From JAIQFL01 sp035295745 (GTDB taxonomy: Bacteria; Acidobacteriota; Terriglobia; Bryobacterales; Bryobacteraceae), in assembly GCA_035295745.1 (NCBI GenBank), contig DATGIL010000028.1:36473-100472 (forward strand): DNA of 64,000 bases, in the 5' to 3' direction. The notes under the pieces were generated by a model that did no database searches, was not told the origin of the DNA, and was given only the letters and a program-made list of their open reading frames with translations. Below are positions 32,981-41,451 of the stretch, piece by piece. Position 1 is the stretch's first letter, and each line of letters starts with the position of its first letter. Made by a program: the position numbers and the translations under genes.

Positions 32981-32995
32981 GGAACACACTGTTCC
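32981..32995 (-). promoter_or_regulatory. Palindrome with ECF-like -35 upstream of the sigma-factor gene
   Basis: GGAAC-ACACT-GTTCC is a perfect dyad with a GGAAC half typical of ECF -35 elements, 24-38 bases before the ATG of the sigma factor. A matching -10 is not obvious. Autoregulation is inference. Confidence 0.35.
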
Positions 32996-33114
32996 ATTGT
33001 CAGCTTTATGGCGTGAAAATCGAGCATGACGCGGTGTGCCTGAGAAAGCAGACCGCGGCCGGCGTTGCCATAATGGCAAATTTCGGCAGCAGTCGTCGAC
33101 TAAGCACCCTCGCT

Positions 33115-33420
33115 GCGAGCCGCGCGCGTCAGAAGCTGTGAAAAATCCGGGAGCGCCTGCCCCACATAGGATGAGGCATCGCTTGCTCACGCGCGCGGCT
33201 CGCATGCACACCTACCGCCGGGAAGGTAGCTGAGGTGACGAGCCGCGACCGTGAGGGAGCGTTGCCACCACGCCGCTAAAGCAGTCAAGATCGCTTGCTG
33301 ACGCGCGCGGCTCGCAAGCACGCGCATTCTCCGAACGTATTGGTAAGGTACGAGCCACGCCCCGTGAGGGAGTGTTCTTGCCAAGAATACGAGACCGTAT
33401 TTCTGAAACGGTGTACTTAG
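33115..33420 (+). repeat. Cluster of palindromic repeats with a conserved right end
   Basis: Two full left arms (near 33179-33206 and 33293-33318), one good right arm (33239-33260) and one altered one appear, joined by the linker GTTGCCACCACGCCGCTAAA, which also occurs at 63605-63840. The right boundary ATTTCTGAAACGGTGTACTTA (33399-33419) is identical to that at 10982. The remaining bases in the 570-base gap from 32958 to 33527 hold no gene I can support. Confidence 0.8.
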
Positions 33421-33527
33421 CAGAGGGCGCGAGGCATCTGAGGAGCGTCGAGAGGGCTCGGTTTGCGGTTGCCAAACTTGGCACGCCGTCGACCCCGGCG
33501 GCCTGGTACAGCCCCGATCGTAGTCTT

Positions 33528-34418
33528 CTAGTGGAAGAACAGTCGTTGTGCGGTACCGCCACGAATTTTGGCACGGTCCACTTCAGGAGCGAACGACAGC
33601 AACTCTTCGAAGCGCGCCGATTGCTTCCGATAGTCGTCGATCGTGTTGCCCAGCATGCCCCAGACCATGCGATCGGGACCAAAAGCGTCGTAGAGGCGCC
33701 TCGTGAGCTGCGGCAGATCGCCTTTGTACGCAGGCCAGTTGGAATACTTCAGAATCACGTGCGGCAACTTTGCGAGCTTCAACACTTCCTGATATTCCGA
33801 TTCTGTGCCATCGCCCGGGCGGCCCATGTGATCGAGAAGCACCGTCGCGTCAGGCACCTTCTCCGCCAGCGTGTAGATATGGGCAGCCTGCATCGGGATG
33901 AAGTGCATCTGAACCGCCAGCCCCAATCCGGCGAGCGTCTTCCAGCACGCCAGCATGCGCGGATCGCGCATATCGCGATTGCGGATCGGACCCTCCGCTT
34001 CGTAGCTCTTCGAGACTTCGTGAATCCGCATCGCCACGATGCGCTTGGGCCACCGGTCTACCAAGGCTCGCAGCCGGTCCGGCGTATCCGCGCGAAAGGG
34101 ATCGAAGAGGCAGGTGCCCTTGAAATAACCGGGACGAGGCTCGTGCGCCAGGCAGTATTCCAGGTAGCGGTGATCGTCCTGGTAGGGCTCGGGGTGCACG
34201 ACGATGGAGTGGGTCAGGCCAGCGGACTCCACCAACTTGACATGATCTTCGAGCGTGTAGGCCGCCGGTTTGTAAGGCGCATTCGGGGCGTATGGGATGC
34301 GAGCCGGGTCGAACAAGTGGACATGCGTCTCGATGACCGCCGAATTCGCCGCGGCCGCCAGCAATCCGGCGGATCCGGCAATCCCGAGAAGCGCGTGCCG
34401 GCGGGTGATGGGTTCCAT
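33528..34418 (-). CDS. Exported amidohydrolase-fold enzyme (LigI-like)
   Basis: 296 residues with an RR-type signal peptide (TRRHALLGIAGSAGLL) and the TIM-barrel metal-dependent hydrolase pattern of the 2-pyrone-4,6-dicarboxylate lactonase family: ETHVHLFDPARIP, HPEPYQDDHRYLE, VLLDHMGRPGDG. The last family motif is usually WGSDWP, carrying the catalytic Asp; here it reads WGMLGNTID, so the key Asp is shifted or missing. The protein may therefore have altered chemistry. It starts 33 bases after the ECF42-type sigma gene and could be part of that operon. Confidence 0.75.
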   Translation of the reverse strand: MEPITRRHALLGIAGSAGLLAAAANSAVIETHVHLFDPARIPYAPNAPYKPAAYTLEDHVKLVESAGLTHSIVVHPEPYQDDHRYLEYCLAHEPRPGYFKGTCLFDPFRADTPDRLRALVDRWPKRIVAMRIHEVSKSYEAEGPIRNRDMRDPRMLACWKTLAGLGLAVQMHFIPMQAAHIYTLAEKVPDATVLLDHMGRPGDGTESEYQEVLKLAKLPHVILKYSNWPAYKGDLPQLTRRLYDAFGPDRMVWGMLGNTIDDYRKQSARFEELLSFAPEVDRAKIRGGTAQRLFFH

Positions 34419-34451
34419 TGGTTGTAGTTATATCAGAGCAGAACGGTCACA

Positions 34452-35693
34452 TCAGCCCAGCGCCTGCAATCGCCGCTCGAGGAAACTCCGCTCCACGCGA
34501 TTAGTGGCGAGCGCGAGCGCGCGCCGGTAGGCCTCCGCTGCTTCCGTATTACGTTGCAAGCGCCGCAGGATGTCGCCTCGTGCCGCGTGGAAGAGGTAAT
34601 AGTGCTCCAATTCGCCCGCCTCGCCGATCTCCTCGATCTCATGCAACCCGTCTTCCAAGGCTACGCCCAAGGCCACTGCGACCGCGTGGTTCAGCCGGAC
34701 GACAGGCGACGGATTCCAGCGCAGCAGGCTCTCGTACAGCGCCGCGATCTGCGGCCAATCCGTGTCGCCGGGCGCCTTCGCCTGCGCATGCAGTGCCGCG
34801 ATCGCCGCCTGCAATTGGTAGGGACCCGAAGCGCCGCCGCTCAGCGCCCGTTCCAGCAGCACCAGGCCTTCGGCAATCGCCGCCTCGTCCCACAGAGAGC
34901 GATCCTGCTCCTCCATTGTCACCAGCTCTCCGTTGCGCACCCGAGCTTCGCGGCGCGAATCGTGCAGCAGCATCAAAGACAGGAGCGCCAGATTCTCCGG
35001 TTCGGCCGGCATCAGATCACACAAGACCCGAGCCAGGCGGATCGCCTCCACGCACAGATCGGTGCGCACCAACGCATCTCCCGTCGCGGCCGCGTAGCCC
35101 TCATTGAAGATCAGATAAATCACTGCTTGCACTGAGGTGAGACGTTCGCGCAGCCGATTCGCGGGCGGCACCTCGTACGGAATGTGCGCTTCCTGGATCT
35201 TCCGCTTCGCCCTGACGATGCGCTGCGCCAGGGTGGGCTCCGGCAGCAGGAAAGCCTTGGCGATCTCCAGAGTGGTCAGCCCGCCGAGCGTTCGCAGGGT
35301 GAGGGCCACCTGAGCCTCCTGGTTCAATGCCGGATGGCAGCAGGTGAAAATCAGACGAAGGCGATCGTCCGCCAAATCCATCGCAGGCTCCCCGATCTCC
35401 GGATCCACGGTGCTCGCCAGTTCCGCGGCATAGCGCAGCCAGTCGTGCTTCACGCGGCGAGTGTTCTCGCGCCGCACCGCATCGATGAGCTTGCGATGCG
35501 CGGACGCCATAATCCAGGCCGCGGCATTCTCCGGCACGCCGTTTTCCTGCCACGCAGCCAGCGCGGACGCGAAGGCCTCCTGCAGCGCCTCTTCCGCGCG
35601 ATCGAACGAGCCGGAAATCCGGATCAGACAAGCCAGAATTCGGCCCGATGCCTCGCGGAACACTGCTTCCGCAACCGAGCGGAAATCATCCAT
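34452..35693 (-). CDS. ECF42-type RNA polymerase sigma factor with long C-terminal extension
   Basis: 413 residues from the ATG at 35693; upstream open codons are out of family. Region 2: SGRILACLIRISGSFDRAEEALQEAF. Region 4: QVALTLRTLGGLTTLEIAKAFLLPEPTLAQRIVRAKRK. A helical C-terminal half (DUF6596/TPR-like) shows EAIRLARVLCDLMPAEPENLALLSLMLLHDSRR and RLNHAVAVALG. Such ECF42 factors have no anti-sigma; a YCII protein gene overlaps their start, exactly as seen here (8-base overlap). The C-terminal extension is thought to control the sigma activity. Confidence 0.95.
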   Translation of the reverse strand: MDDFRSVAEAVFREASGRILACLIRISGSFDRAEEALQEAFASALAAWQENGVPENAAAWIMASAHRKLIDAVRRENTRRVKHDWLRYAAELASTVDPEIGEPAMDLADDRLRLIFTCCHPALNQEAQVALTLRTLGGLTTLEIAKAFLLPEPTLAQRIVRAKRKIQEAHIPYEVPPANRLRERLTSVQAVIYLIFNEGYAAATGDALVRTDLCVEAIRLARVLCDLMPAEPENLALLSLMLLHDSRREARVRNGELVTMEEQDRSLWDEAAIAEGLVLLERALSGGASGPYQLQAAIAALHAQAKAPGDTDWPQIAALYESLLRWNPSPVVRLNHAVAVALGVALEDGLHEIEEIGEAGELEHYYLFHAARGDILRRLQRNTEAAEAYRRALALATNRVERSFLERRLQALG

Positions 35694-36045
35694 TCGCCGA
35701 TGCGGAGGGCAGTCCGGGCAAAGGCCGAATCTCGACGCAGCCCTCACCGCCTTTGCAGGCCGTGGGGATCTTGGCGGCCCACTCGATGGCCTCGTCCAGA
35801 TTCTTGCAGTCGAGAATGTAATACCCCGCAAGCTGCTCTTTGGTCTCGGCGAACGGGCCGTCGCTGACCAGCGCTTTTCCTCCGGCGACGCGCACCGTAG
35901 TGGCAGTGGAGGTGGGGGCCAGCGGCTCGGCCGCAATGAAGACGCCTTTGCTTCGGGCCTCTTCCATCACCTTCCCATGGCCGCTGTAATTGCGCGCGGA
36001 GGGGTCGGGCTGCTCCTTCGAATAGATCAGCATCATGTATCGCAT
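35686..36045 (-). CDS. YCII-related protein partner of the sigma factor
   Basis: 119 residues from the ATG at 36045. Family motifs are MRYMMLIYSKEQPDPSA at the start, ALVSDGPFAETKEQLAGYYIL (DGPF) and WAAKIPTACKGGEGCVEIRP near the end. Its last eight bases overlap the sigma gene, which is the standard arrangement for ECF42 systems. YCII proteins are dimeric barrels that may sense a small molecule for the sigma factor. It is related to the one at 11016-11426. The upstream gene is DinB-like, 55 bases away. Confidence 0.92.
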   Translation of the reverse strand: MRYMMLIYSKEQPDPSARNYSGHGKVMEEARSKGVFIAAEPLAPTSTATTVRVAGGKALVSDGPFAETKEQLAGYYILDCKNLDEAIEWAAKIPTACKGGEGCVEIRPLPGLPSASANG

Positions 36046-36100
36046 GCCTGGTTCCAGTGGCGGGTATGCGTCCGCGAGCTCCCTGGCATACCCACACGAT

Positions 36101-36670
36101 TCAATTCTTCGGATAGTTCGGATCAGCCCGCAACTCCAAAATCTGCCGGATATGACGCTCATCGTGCGCCGCTACGAGCAGCGTCAATTGATATCCGTCG
36201 ATCTTGGTGTACGCGCCATTCGTGATGAACTGCAGCGGTTTGGACTCTACCGCATGATCGCGCAAACCGGGAGTGGACGCGACGAACTCCGCAAGCGCAT
36301 TGTAGTTCTTCGACAGGCGCTCCAAGGTGGTTGTCCGATCCCACTGCCCGCTGGGCTTGATCGGCTCCGGCGCCTCAGCCTTGCGGGAACGGTCGGGGAT
36401 TCGCTCCATGATGATCTTGTCGATCACGCCAGTCTCGTGCTCCGGCGGCGGTGGGGGCGCCTGGAGGAGTAGTGCCCGCGCCGGCCCCAGGACTCGTTCC
36501 TGCACCATCACCATATGTTCCAGGATTTCGGCAGCCGACCAGCAGTTCGCGGATGGTTTGAAGTGCCATTGTGCCTCGGAGAGGCCATTGGCGGCTTCCG
36601 CGGCGCGTTTGCGAGTACGGTCGAAGAATTCCAGGGCTTGATCGATTTCGGTAGATTGCAAGGTAGGCAT
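36101..36670 (-). CDS. DinB-superfamily protein
   Basis: 189 residues from the ATG at 36670, preceded by AAGGA. A four-helix bundle of the DinB_2 type has its first metal His in EILEHMVMVQERVL and the other two in VAAHDERHIRQILEL near the end. These enzymes bind a divalent metal and many act as thiol-dependent S-transferases or hydrolases. There is no signal peptide. It lies between an exported amidohydrolase and the YCII/sigma pair, all on the minus strand and closely spaced. Confidence 0.85.
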   Translation of the reverse strand: MPTLQSTEIDQALEFFDRTRKRAAEAANGLSEAQWHFKPSANCWSAAEILEHMVMVQERVLGPARALLLQAPPPPPEHETGVIDKIIMERIPDRSRKAEAPEPIKPSGQWDRTTTLERLSKNYNALAEFVASTPGLRDHAVESKPLQFITNGAYTKIDGYQLTLLVAAHDERHIRQILELRADPNYPKN

Positions 36671-36746
36671 TTTGTTTTCCTTCATCTCAACGACGTTCGG
36701 GACGGCGGAAATCGACAACGGCTGCAAATTTATTTTTGAGGCCCAT

Positions 36747-38264
36747 CTACTGAGCGCCCCGCGCCGTCGGCCCGCCCTTGCGCGCCTGGGCCACGATCTC
36801 CTTCACTCTCGCCATCAGCGTAGGGGCGTGATACGGAATCCCGTCCTTGATTGTCCACTCCACGCCGCCGGTGTGCACCACTTTACCGTTGCGGATCTCA
36901 TCCACGCCGCTGGGGTAGAGCACTTTGAGGTTCTCGAGTGGATTTCCGTTCACAACAATCAGATCTGCCGCGAATCCGGCTCTCACGCGTCCCAGACGCC
37001 CTTCCTGTCCCAGAATCTTGGCATTGTTCCCGGTTGCCTGCTGGATGATCTTGATGGGGTGGAACCCCGCCTCCTGGTGCAGTTCCATGCCGCGAATGAG
37101 ACCGAAGCCGTACATCTGGTAAATGAATCCAGCGTCATCGCCCATGCCGATCAATCCTCCCAGCCGGTCGAACTGGCGCAGCGCCGCCATCCACAGCCGG
37201 TAGTTCTCTTTCCAGTACATCTCGTCACTTGAGGTCCAGCCGATGAAATAGGAGCCGTGGTTAGCGGGATTTGGCTTGAAGTACTCTTCCAGCACGGGAT
37301 GCAGATAGTCGGCGAACCAGGGCTGCGTCTGCGCGCGCTGCAGGTCGCGGCTGGCCTCGTAAATGTCCATGGTCGGGTCCCACGCCACGTGGGCCTGCAC
37401 CATGCCCTCCAGCACTTTGGTCAGACGTTCGGGATTTGCCTCGCGGAAGAGGTGGCCGGCATAGCGAAAACGGTCGGTCTCGTTGTTGTAGTTGTAGCTC
37501 GAGGGGAAGTTCTGCACGCCGCTCTCGATGGCCGCGTCGGGAACGCCATACCAGTGCTCGATGCTGGTGGTTCCGAACTTGATGTCGTCCCAGGCATTGG
37601 TCTCCTCCACCCCGGCATGATGCGCAATCCGCAGGTCGAGCTTGTGGGCTTCCTCCTCCATGGCCTGCATGGTGTCGCGATCGATGCCCAGGATCTTGAT
37701 GCCGTCGGCCCCCATCTCCTTGAGTGCACGAACGCGGGCCCGCGCTTCCTCGGCATTACGCGGGCGGCCGAACATGGGGTAAACGAAGATGCGCGGCGCG
37801 GCGATTTCGCCCTCGGCGCTTTGCTTGCGAAGTTCCAGCGCGCGTTTGGTGTCGCTGCCCACATCGCGGATGGTAGTGATGCCGCAGGCCAGCCAGATGT
37901 TCAGCTCGTATTCAATCGGCTGAGGCTTGCCGCCGCGCTCTTCCTGCAAATGCGCATGGGCGTTGATCAGACCCGGCAGCACGTACTTACCGGTGGCGTC
38001 GATCACGGCGTCGGCCTGTACCTGGTTGCGAGCGCCGCGGCTGAGAGCCACGGGGTCGAGCGCAATTACGTCGGTGATCAGGTTGTTCTCCACCACGATG
38101 TCCTTGGGCCCACTGGCAGGGGTCCCGTTGCCATCCACCACGATGGCGTTATGGATCAGCAGGCGGCGAACTCGCTTGCCGCTGGTGGGTGCCGTGTTCT
38201 GCGCTGCCGCCGTACCGCCCAGCACCACGACCATGACCGCGCAGAGAATCTGTGGAAGCTTCAT
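36747..38264 (-). CDS. Exported metal-dependent amidohydrolase
   Basis: 505 residues with signal peptide (LCAVMVVVLGGTAAAQ) and the amidohydrolase superfamily layout. A small beta-sandwich comes first (RRLLIHNAIVVDGNG), then the metal-binding HxH in LPGLINAHAHLQEE. Additional metal ligands are in RIAHHAG and TSIEHW, and the catalytic Asp in IGMGDDAGFIYQM. The end is RVKEIVAQARKGG. Family members in Acidobacteriota include imidazolonepropionase-like and Xaa-Pro dipeptidase-like enzymes; the substrate is unknown. It is divergent from the thiC region. Confidence 0.88.
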   Translation of the reverse strand: MKLPQILCAVMVVVLGGTAAAQNTAPTSGKRVRRLLIHNAIVVDGNGTPASGPKDIVVENNLITDVIALDPVALSRGARNQVQADAVIDATGKYVLPGLINAHAHLQEERGGKPQPIEYELNIWLACGITTIRDVGSDTKRALELRKQSAEGEIAAPRIFVYPMFGRPRNAEEARARVRALKEMGADGIKILGIDRDTMQAMEEEAHKLDLRIAHHAGVEETNAWDDIKFGTTSIEHWYGVPDAAIESGVQNFPSSYNYNNETDRFRYAGHLFREANPERLTKVLEGMVQAHVAWDPTMDIYEASRDLQRAQTQPWFADYLHPVLEEYFKPNPANHGSYFIGWTSSDEMYWKENYRLWMAALRQFDRLGGLIGMGDDAGFIYQMYGFGLIRGMELHQEAGFHPIKIIQQATGNNAKILGQEGRLGRVRAGFAADLIVVNGNPLENLKVLYPSGVDEIRNGKVVHTGGVEWTIKDGIPYHAPTLMARVKEIVAQARKGGPTARGAQ

Positions 38265-38400
38265 TGGTAGATTGTGTCACGTTTTTTGCGGGCCGCGATC
38301 TCACCGATGATGCGGGGCGGGACGAGCGGAAACTGAGTGGCTTTCTCGACTCGCCACCTGTCCGCATTACATTTTCGCGAACGTCTGTGTCGCAAGCGGG

Positions 38401-38406
38401 TATAAT
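38401..38406 (+). promoter_or_regulatory. -10 element before the Lys-rich ORF and thiC
   Basis: TATAAT at 38401-38406 lies 23 bases before the GTG of the 18-codon ORF, with AAGGGAGGA in between. No convincing -35 hexamer is visible at the normal distance. Confidence 0.4.
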
Positions 38407-38428
38407 CTCAACGTAAGGGAGGATTTCC

Positions 38429-38485
38429 GTGGCCAAGGACAAGAGCCCGAAGAAGGAAACCAAGAAGCCGAAGAAGAATAAATAA
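38429..38485 (+). CDS. Very small Lys-rich ORF, 18 aa
   Basis: GTG at 38429, preceded by AAGGGAGGA five bases away and a TATAAT 23 bases upstream, starts 18 codons (MAKDKSPKKETKKPKKNK) ending in TAA. Nine of the 18 residues are Lys. It stands alone before thiC with its own ribosome site, and small Lys-rich proteins like this occur in related genomes. It could be a leader peptide or a free nucleic-acid-binding peptide; nothing is known. Confidence 0.5.
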   Translation: MAKDKSPKKETKKPKKNK

Positions 38486-38519
38486 TGGCGGCATTCAACC
38501 CGCCGATACGAGGCTGATT

Positions 38520-38553
38520 GCGGGCGGACCGCCAGCCATGCTGGTCCGTCCGC
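38520..38553 (+). other. Strong hairpin in the thiC leader
   Basis: GCGGGCGGACC and GGTCCGTCCGC pair with one G-T mismatch, with an inner CAGC/GCTG stem. The hairpin ends 20 bases before the thiC ATG. No TPP riboswitch core is present, so this hairpin may be the only structured element in the leader. Confidence 0.5.
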
Positions 38554-38573
38554 GGCCGTCAGGGGAGCCATCA

Positions 38574-39962
38574 ATGCGCACACAGTGGATAACGAAACGT
38601 AAAAACGACAAAATCCGTACCCAGATGCACTATGCCCGGCAAGGCGTGGTCACCGAGGAGATGCAGTTCGTAGCCAAACGCGAGCGGATCTCTCCGGAGT
38701 TGGTGCGCTCCGAGGTTGCCCGTGGCCGGATGATTATTCCGGCGAATGTGAACCATCCGAACCTGGAGCCCATGTGTATCGGCGTGGCTTCCAATTGCAA
38801 AATTAATTCGAATATCGGGAACTCCGCGGTTACGTCGAACATCGAAGGCGAACTCGAGAAGCTGCAGTACTCGGTGAAGTACGGAGCAGACACGGTCATG
38901 GACCTGTCTACCGGCGGCGACATTCCCGCCATCCGCAAGGCGATCATCGCGGCATCCCCGGTACCGATTGGGACGGTCCCGATTTACGAAGCTCTGTCGC
39001 GCGTTCGCCGCGTGGAGGACCTCAGCCGCGAAGTGATGCTCGAGGTGATCGAGGAGCAGGCCGAGCAGGGCGTCGACTACATGACGATTCACGCCGGAGT
39101 GCTGGTACAGCACATTCCGCTGACGACGCGGCGGGTCACCGGGATCGTGAGCCGTGGCGGCTCCATCCTGGCCGAATGGATGGTCAAGAATCACAAGCAG
39201 AATATGCTGTACGAGTGCTTCGAAGATATCTGCAAGATCTTCCAGAAGCATGACGTGAGCTTTTCGTTGGGCGACGGCCTGCGCCCCGGCAGCGTGGCGG
39301 ACGCCAGTGATGAGGCCCAGTTCGCGGAATTAAAGACACTCGGCGAGCTCACCAAGAAAGCCTGGGAGTACGACGTACAGGTGATGATCGAAGGGCCCGG
39401 CCACATTCCCATGGACCAGATTGAGTTGCAGGTTCAGAAGGAAAACGAGATCTGCTTCGAAGCGCCCTTCTACACACTTGGACCGCTGGTGACCGACATC
39501 GCGCCCGGATACGACCACATCACCTCGGCCATCGGCGCGGCGATGATCGGATGGTACGGCGCCTCCATGCTCTGTTATGTGACGCCCAAGGAGCATCTGG
39601 GCCTGCCCAATCGCGATGATGTGAAAGCGGGAATCATCGCCTACAAGATTGCGGCGCACGCCGCGGACATCGCACGGCACAGGCCCGGAGCGCGCGACCG
39701 CGACGATGCACTTTCGCGCGCGCGTTACACGTTTGACTGGAATCGCCAGTTCGATCTCTCGCTGGATCCGGAAACGGCGCGCTCCATGCACGACGAGACG
39801 CTGCCGGAAGAGGGCTTCAAAGACGCCCACTTCTGCTCCATGTGCGGGCCAAAGTTCTGCTCGATGAACATCTCCGCCAAAGTGGAGAGCTTTACGGCTG
39901 AAGACGCTGCCGCGGTAGTCAACGGCACCGCACCGGAAAGTCTGATCAGGATCGCCGAGTAG
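38574..39962 (+). CDS. thiC: Phosphomethylpyrimidine synthase
   Basis: 462 residues from the ATG at 38574, preceded by GGGGAG. It is a radical-SAM enzyme that turns aminoimidazole ribotide into HMP-P for thiamine synthesis. Visible motifs are ANVNHPNLEPMCIG, GADTVMDLSTGGDI, IEGPGHIPMDQ, and the C-terminal cluster site CSMCGPKFCSM (C-x2-C-x4-C, binding a [4Fe-4S] cluster). It is shorter than the E. coli protein (about 630 aa) because the N-terminal extension is absent, as in many bacteria. No TPP riboswitch was seen upstream, which is unusual for thiC. Confidence 0.97.
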   Translation: MRTQWITKRKNDKIRTQMHYARQGVVTEEMQFVAKRERISPELVRSEVARGRMIIPANVNHPNLEPMCIGVASNCKINSNIGNSAVTSNIEGELEKLQYSVKYGADTVMDLSTGGDIPAIRKAIIAASPVPIGTVPIYEALSRVRRVEDLSREVMLEVIEEQAEQGVDYMTIHAGVLVQHIPLTTRRVTGIVSRGGSILAEWMVKNHKQNMLYECFEDICKIFQKHDVSFSLGDGLRPGSVADASDEAQFAELKTLGELTKKAWEYDVQVMIEGPGHIPMDQIELQVQKENEICFEAPFYTLGPLVTDIAPGYDHITSAIGAAMIGWYGASMLCYVTPKEHLGLPNRDDVKAGIIAYKIAAHAADIARHRPGARDRDDALSRARYTFDWNRQFDLSLDPETARSMHDETLPEEGFKDAHFCSMCGPKFCSMNISAKVESFTAEDAAAVVNGTAPESLIRIAE

Positions 39963-40036
39963 CTCCGCACAGACCAGCCCAAAACTCATTTTCGCTGCGA
40001 ATCCGACGGTGGGTGCTCAGTGTTTTCGGGACGGAA

Positions 40037-40065
40037 GGCGGGGAAGAGGTGAAGATCTCCCCGCC
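40037..40065 (+). terminator. Hairpin after thiC
   Basis: GGCGGGGA and TCCCCGCC form an 8-bp GC-rich stem with a 13-base loop, 74 bases after the thiC stop. There is no following T-tract, so it may be a Rho-dependent or partial terminator. Confidence 0.4.
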
Positions 40066-40263
40066 CTAAGGGGCTCGACCTGCGGCGTGGTCCTCCGTGA
40101 CAGGCGATCCCGCGGCAAATCCCGTCTCGCATCCGTAACTCGTCTGAATTGAACACCAATCTGAGGTATCGATACCCCGCCGTTACCCATTCGAACCTTC
40201 CGTGTTCCCGTATAGACCGCCTACTCTTGACGTGAAGCCCCGCGGGGCGTGAAAGGAGAACGC

Positions 40264-41334
40264 TTGAGTAGCCACTGGAATATGCAACGCGTTGGGTGGG
40301 CGTTGCCCATTTGTGCCTTGCTATCGATCGTCAGGCACTGCAAGGCGTCCGTAGGTTTTTCCACAAGCGGCCCTTGGAAGCATCGCTTTTGGAGCATGAT
40401 GACGACCGGCGCTCGCCTCATGTTTCCCCGCTGTATGCAAGCAGCCATCGGTCTCGCTCTTGGCGCCACCCTCGGTCACGCCGCAGTTCTTTATACCTTC
40501 GCCAACACCGGCGCCAATCCGTACAGCTTCTCGCTTCTGGAACCCGGCGTTCTCAGCACGACCGGAGCGTTCGCCATCCCTCCGTTCCAGGTGGACGGAC
40601 TCACATTCACCCAGGCAACTCTTACCCAAACTAACGGCATCGGCTGTTTTCAGTTCGGTACTGCGGGTGCATCGTTGACCGCAACAGCGTTCTCCTGCGG
40701 TTTCAGCGCTTTCGCTCCTAACGGCGGATGGCAGAGCCTTTTTCTCGGCGCGACTGCCCCTGGCACCTACACAGCCTTCAACACCGCTTCGGGCGGAAGT
40801 GCGCCTTCCGCCCCCAACCTCTTAACCATCCAGGACGTTTCGGCCTTCCGGTACACGTTCTCGAGCAATGGTCCAAACCGGTACAGCTTTTCATTCCTCG
40901 AATCTGCCATCCTTACCACGACCGGGGAGTTCGCCATCGCTCCGTTCCAGGTGGACGGCGTCACGTTCACCCAGGCTACTCTCACTCAGGCGTCCGGCAC
41001 CGGCTGTTTTCAGTTCGGTACCGCGGGTGCATCATTGACCACCACACCTTCTTCCTGCGGCCTGAGTGCTTTCGCGCCCGACGGTGGCTGGCAGAGCCTT
41101 TTCTTCGGCGCCACCGCGCCCGGCACGTACACCGCCTTTAACGCCGTTTCAGAAGGTAGTGCGCCTGCCGCGCCCGGCCAATTGACCATCTCAGTGCTTC
41201 CGGAGCCAGTGAGTCCCCTGTTGTTCGCCGGTGGTCTGGGAGTTCTGGCGGCGCTGCGGTTCGCGAGGAATGGAACGCCGGGAATTCGCTGCATCGCGCG
41301 AATCAAAAGGGGACGAGGGAATCCTGTCGCATGA
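40264..41334 (+). CDS. Exported protein with two 120-residue repeats and a PEP-CTERM-like end
   Basis: About 356 residues from the TTG at 40264, which follows AAAGGAG; other starts (GTG 40249, ATG 40396) are possible, so the beginning is uncertain. A hydrophobic signal (MQAAIGLALGATLGHAA) is followed by two tandem repeats, each with VLYTFANTGANPYSFS or AFRYTFSSNGPNRYSFS, FQVDGLTFTQATLTQ, GCFQFGTAGASLT and GGWQSLFLGATAPGTYTAF. The C-terminus PEPVSPLLFAGGLGVLAAL is a PEP-CTERM-type sorting signal, followed by a basic tail. Such proteins are processed by exosortase and surface-exposed. The repeats suggest a duplicated beta-sandwich domain, possibly an adhesin or polysaccharide-binding protein. 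Confidence 0.65.
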   Translation: MSSHWNMQRVGWALPICALLSIVRHCKASVGFSTSGPWKHRFWSMMTTGARLMFPRCMQAAIGLALGATLGHAAVLYTFANTGANPYSFSLLEPGVLSTTGAFAIPPFQVDGLTFTQATLTQTNGIGCFQFGTAGASLTATAFSCGFSAFAPNGGWQSLFLGATAPGTYTAFNTASGGSAPSAPNLLTIQDVSAFRYTFSSNGPNRYSFSFLESAILTTTGEFAIAPFQVDGVTFTQATLTQASGTGCFQFGTAGASLTTTPSSCGLSAFAPDGGWQSLFFGATAPGTYTAFNAVSEGSAPAAPGQLTISVLPEPVSPLLFAGGLGVLAALRFARNGTPGIRCIARIKRGRGNPVA

Positions 41335-41451
41335 GGTAGTTCCGCAGCGGCCATATCAACGCGCCACCCACGTTGTAACTACGCGCGTTGCTTTCATCTG
41401 CACGCCGGTGCCGGTCGAGTTGTAGCGTCGCTCAAGCCCGTTTACTCTGAC

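Noticed and set aside
38485..38573. TPP riboswitch before thiC
   Set aside because: The conserved CTGAGA and ACCTGA-type cores are not present; only a simple GC-rich hairpin is seen.
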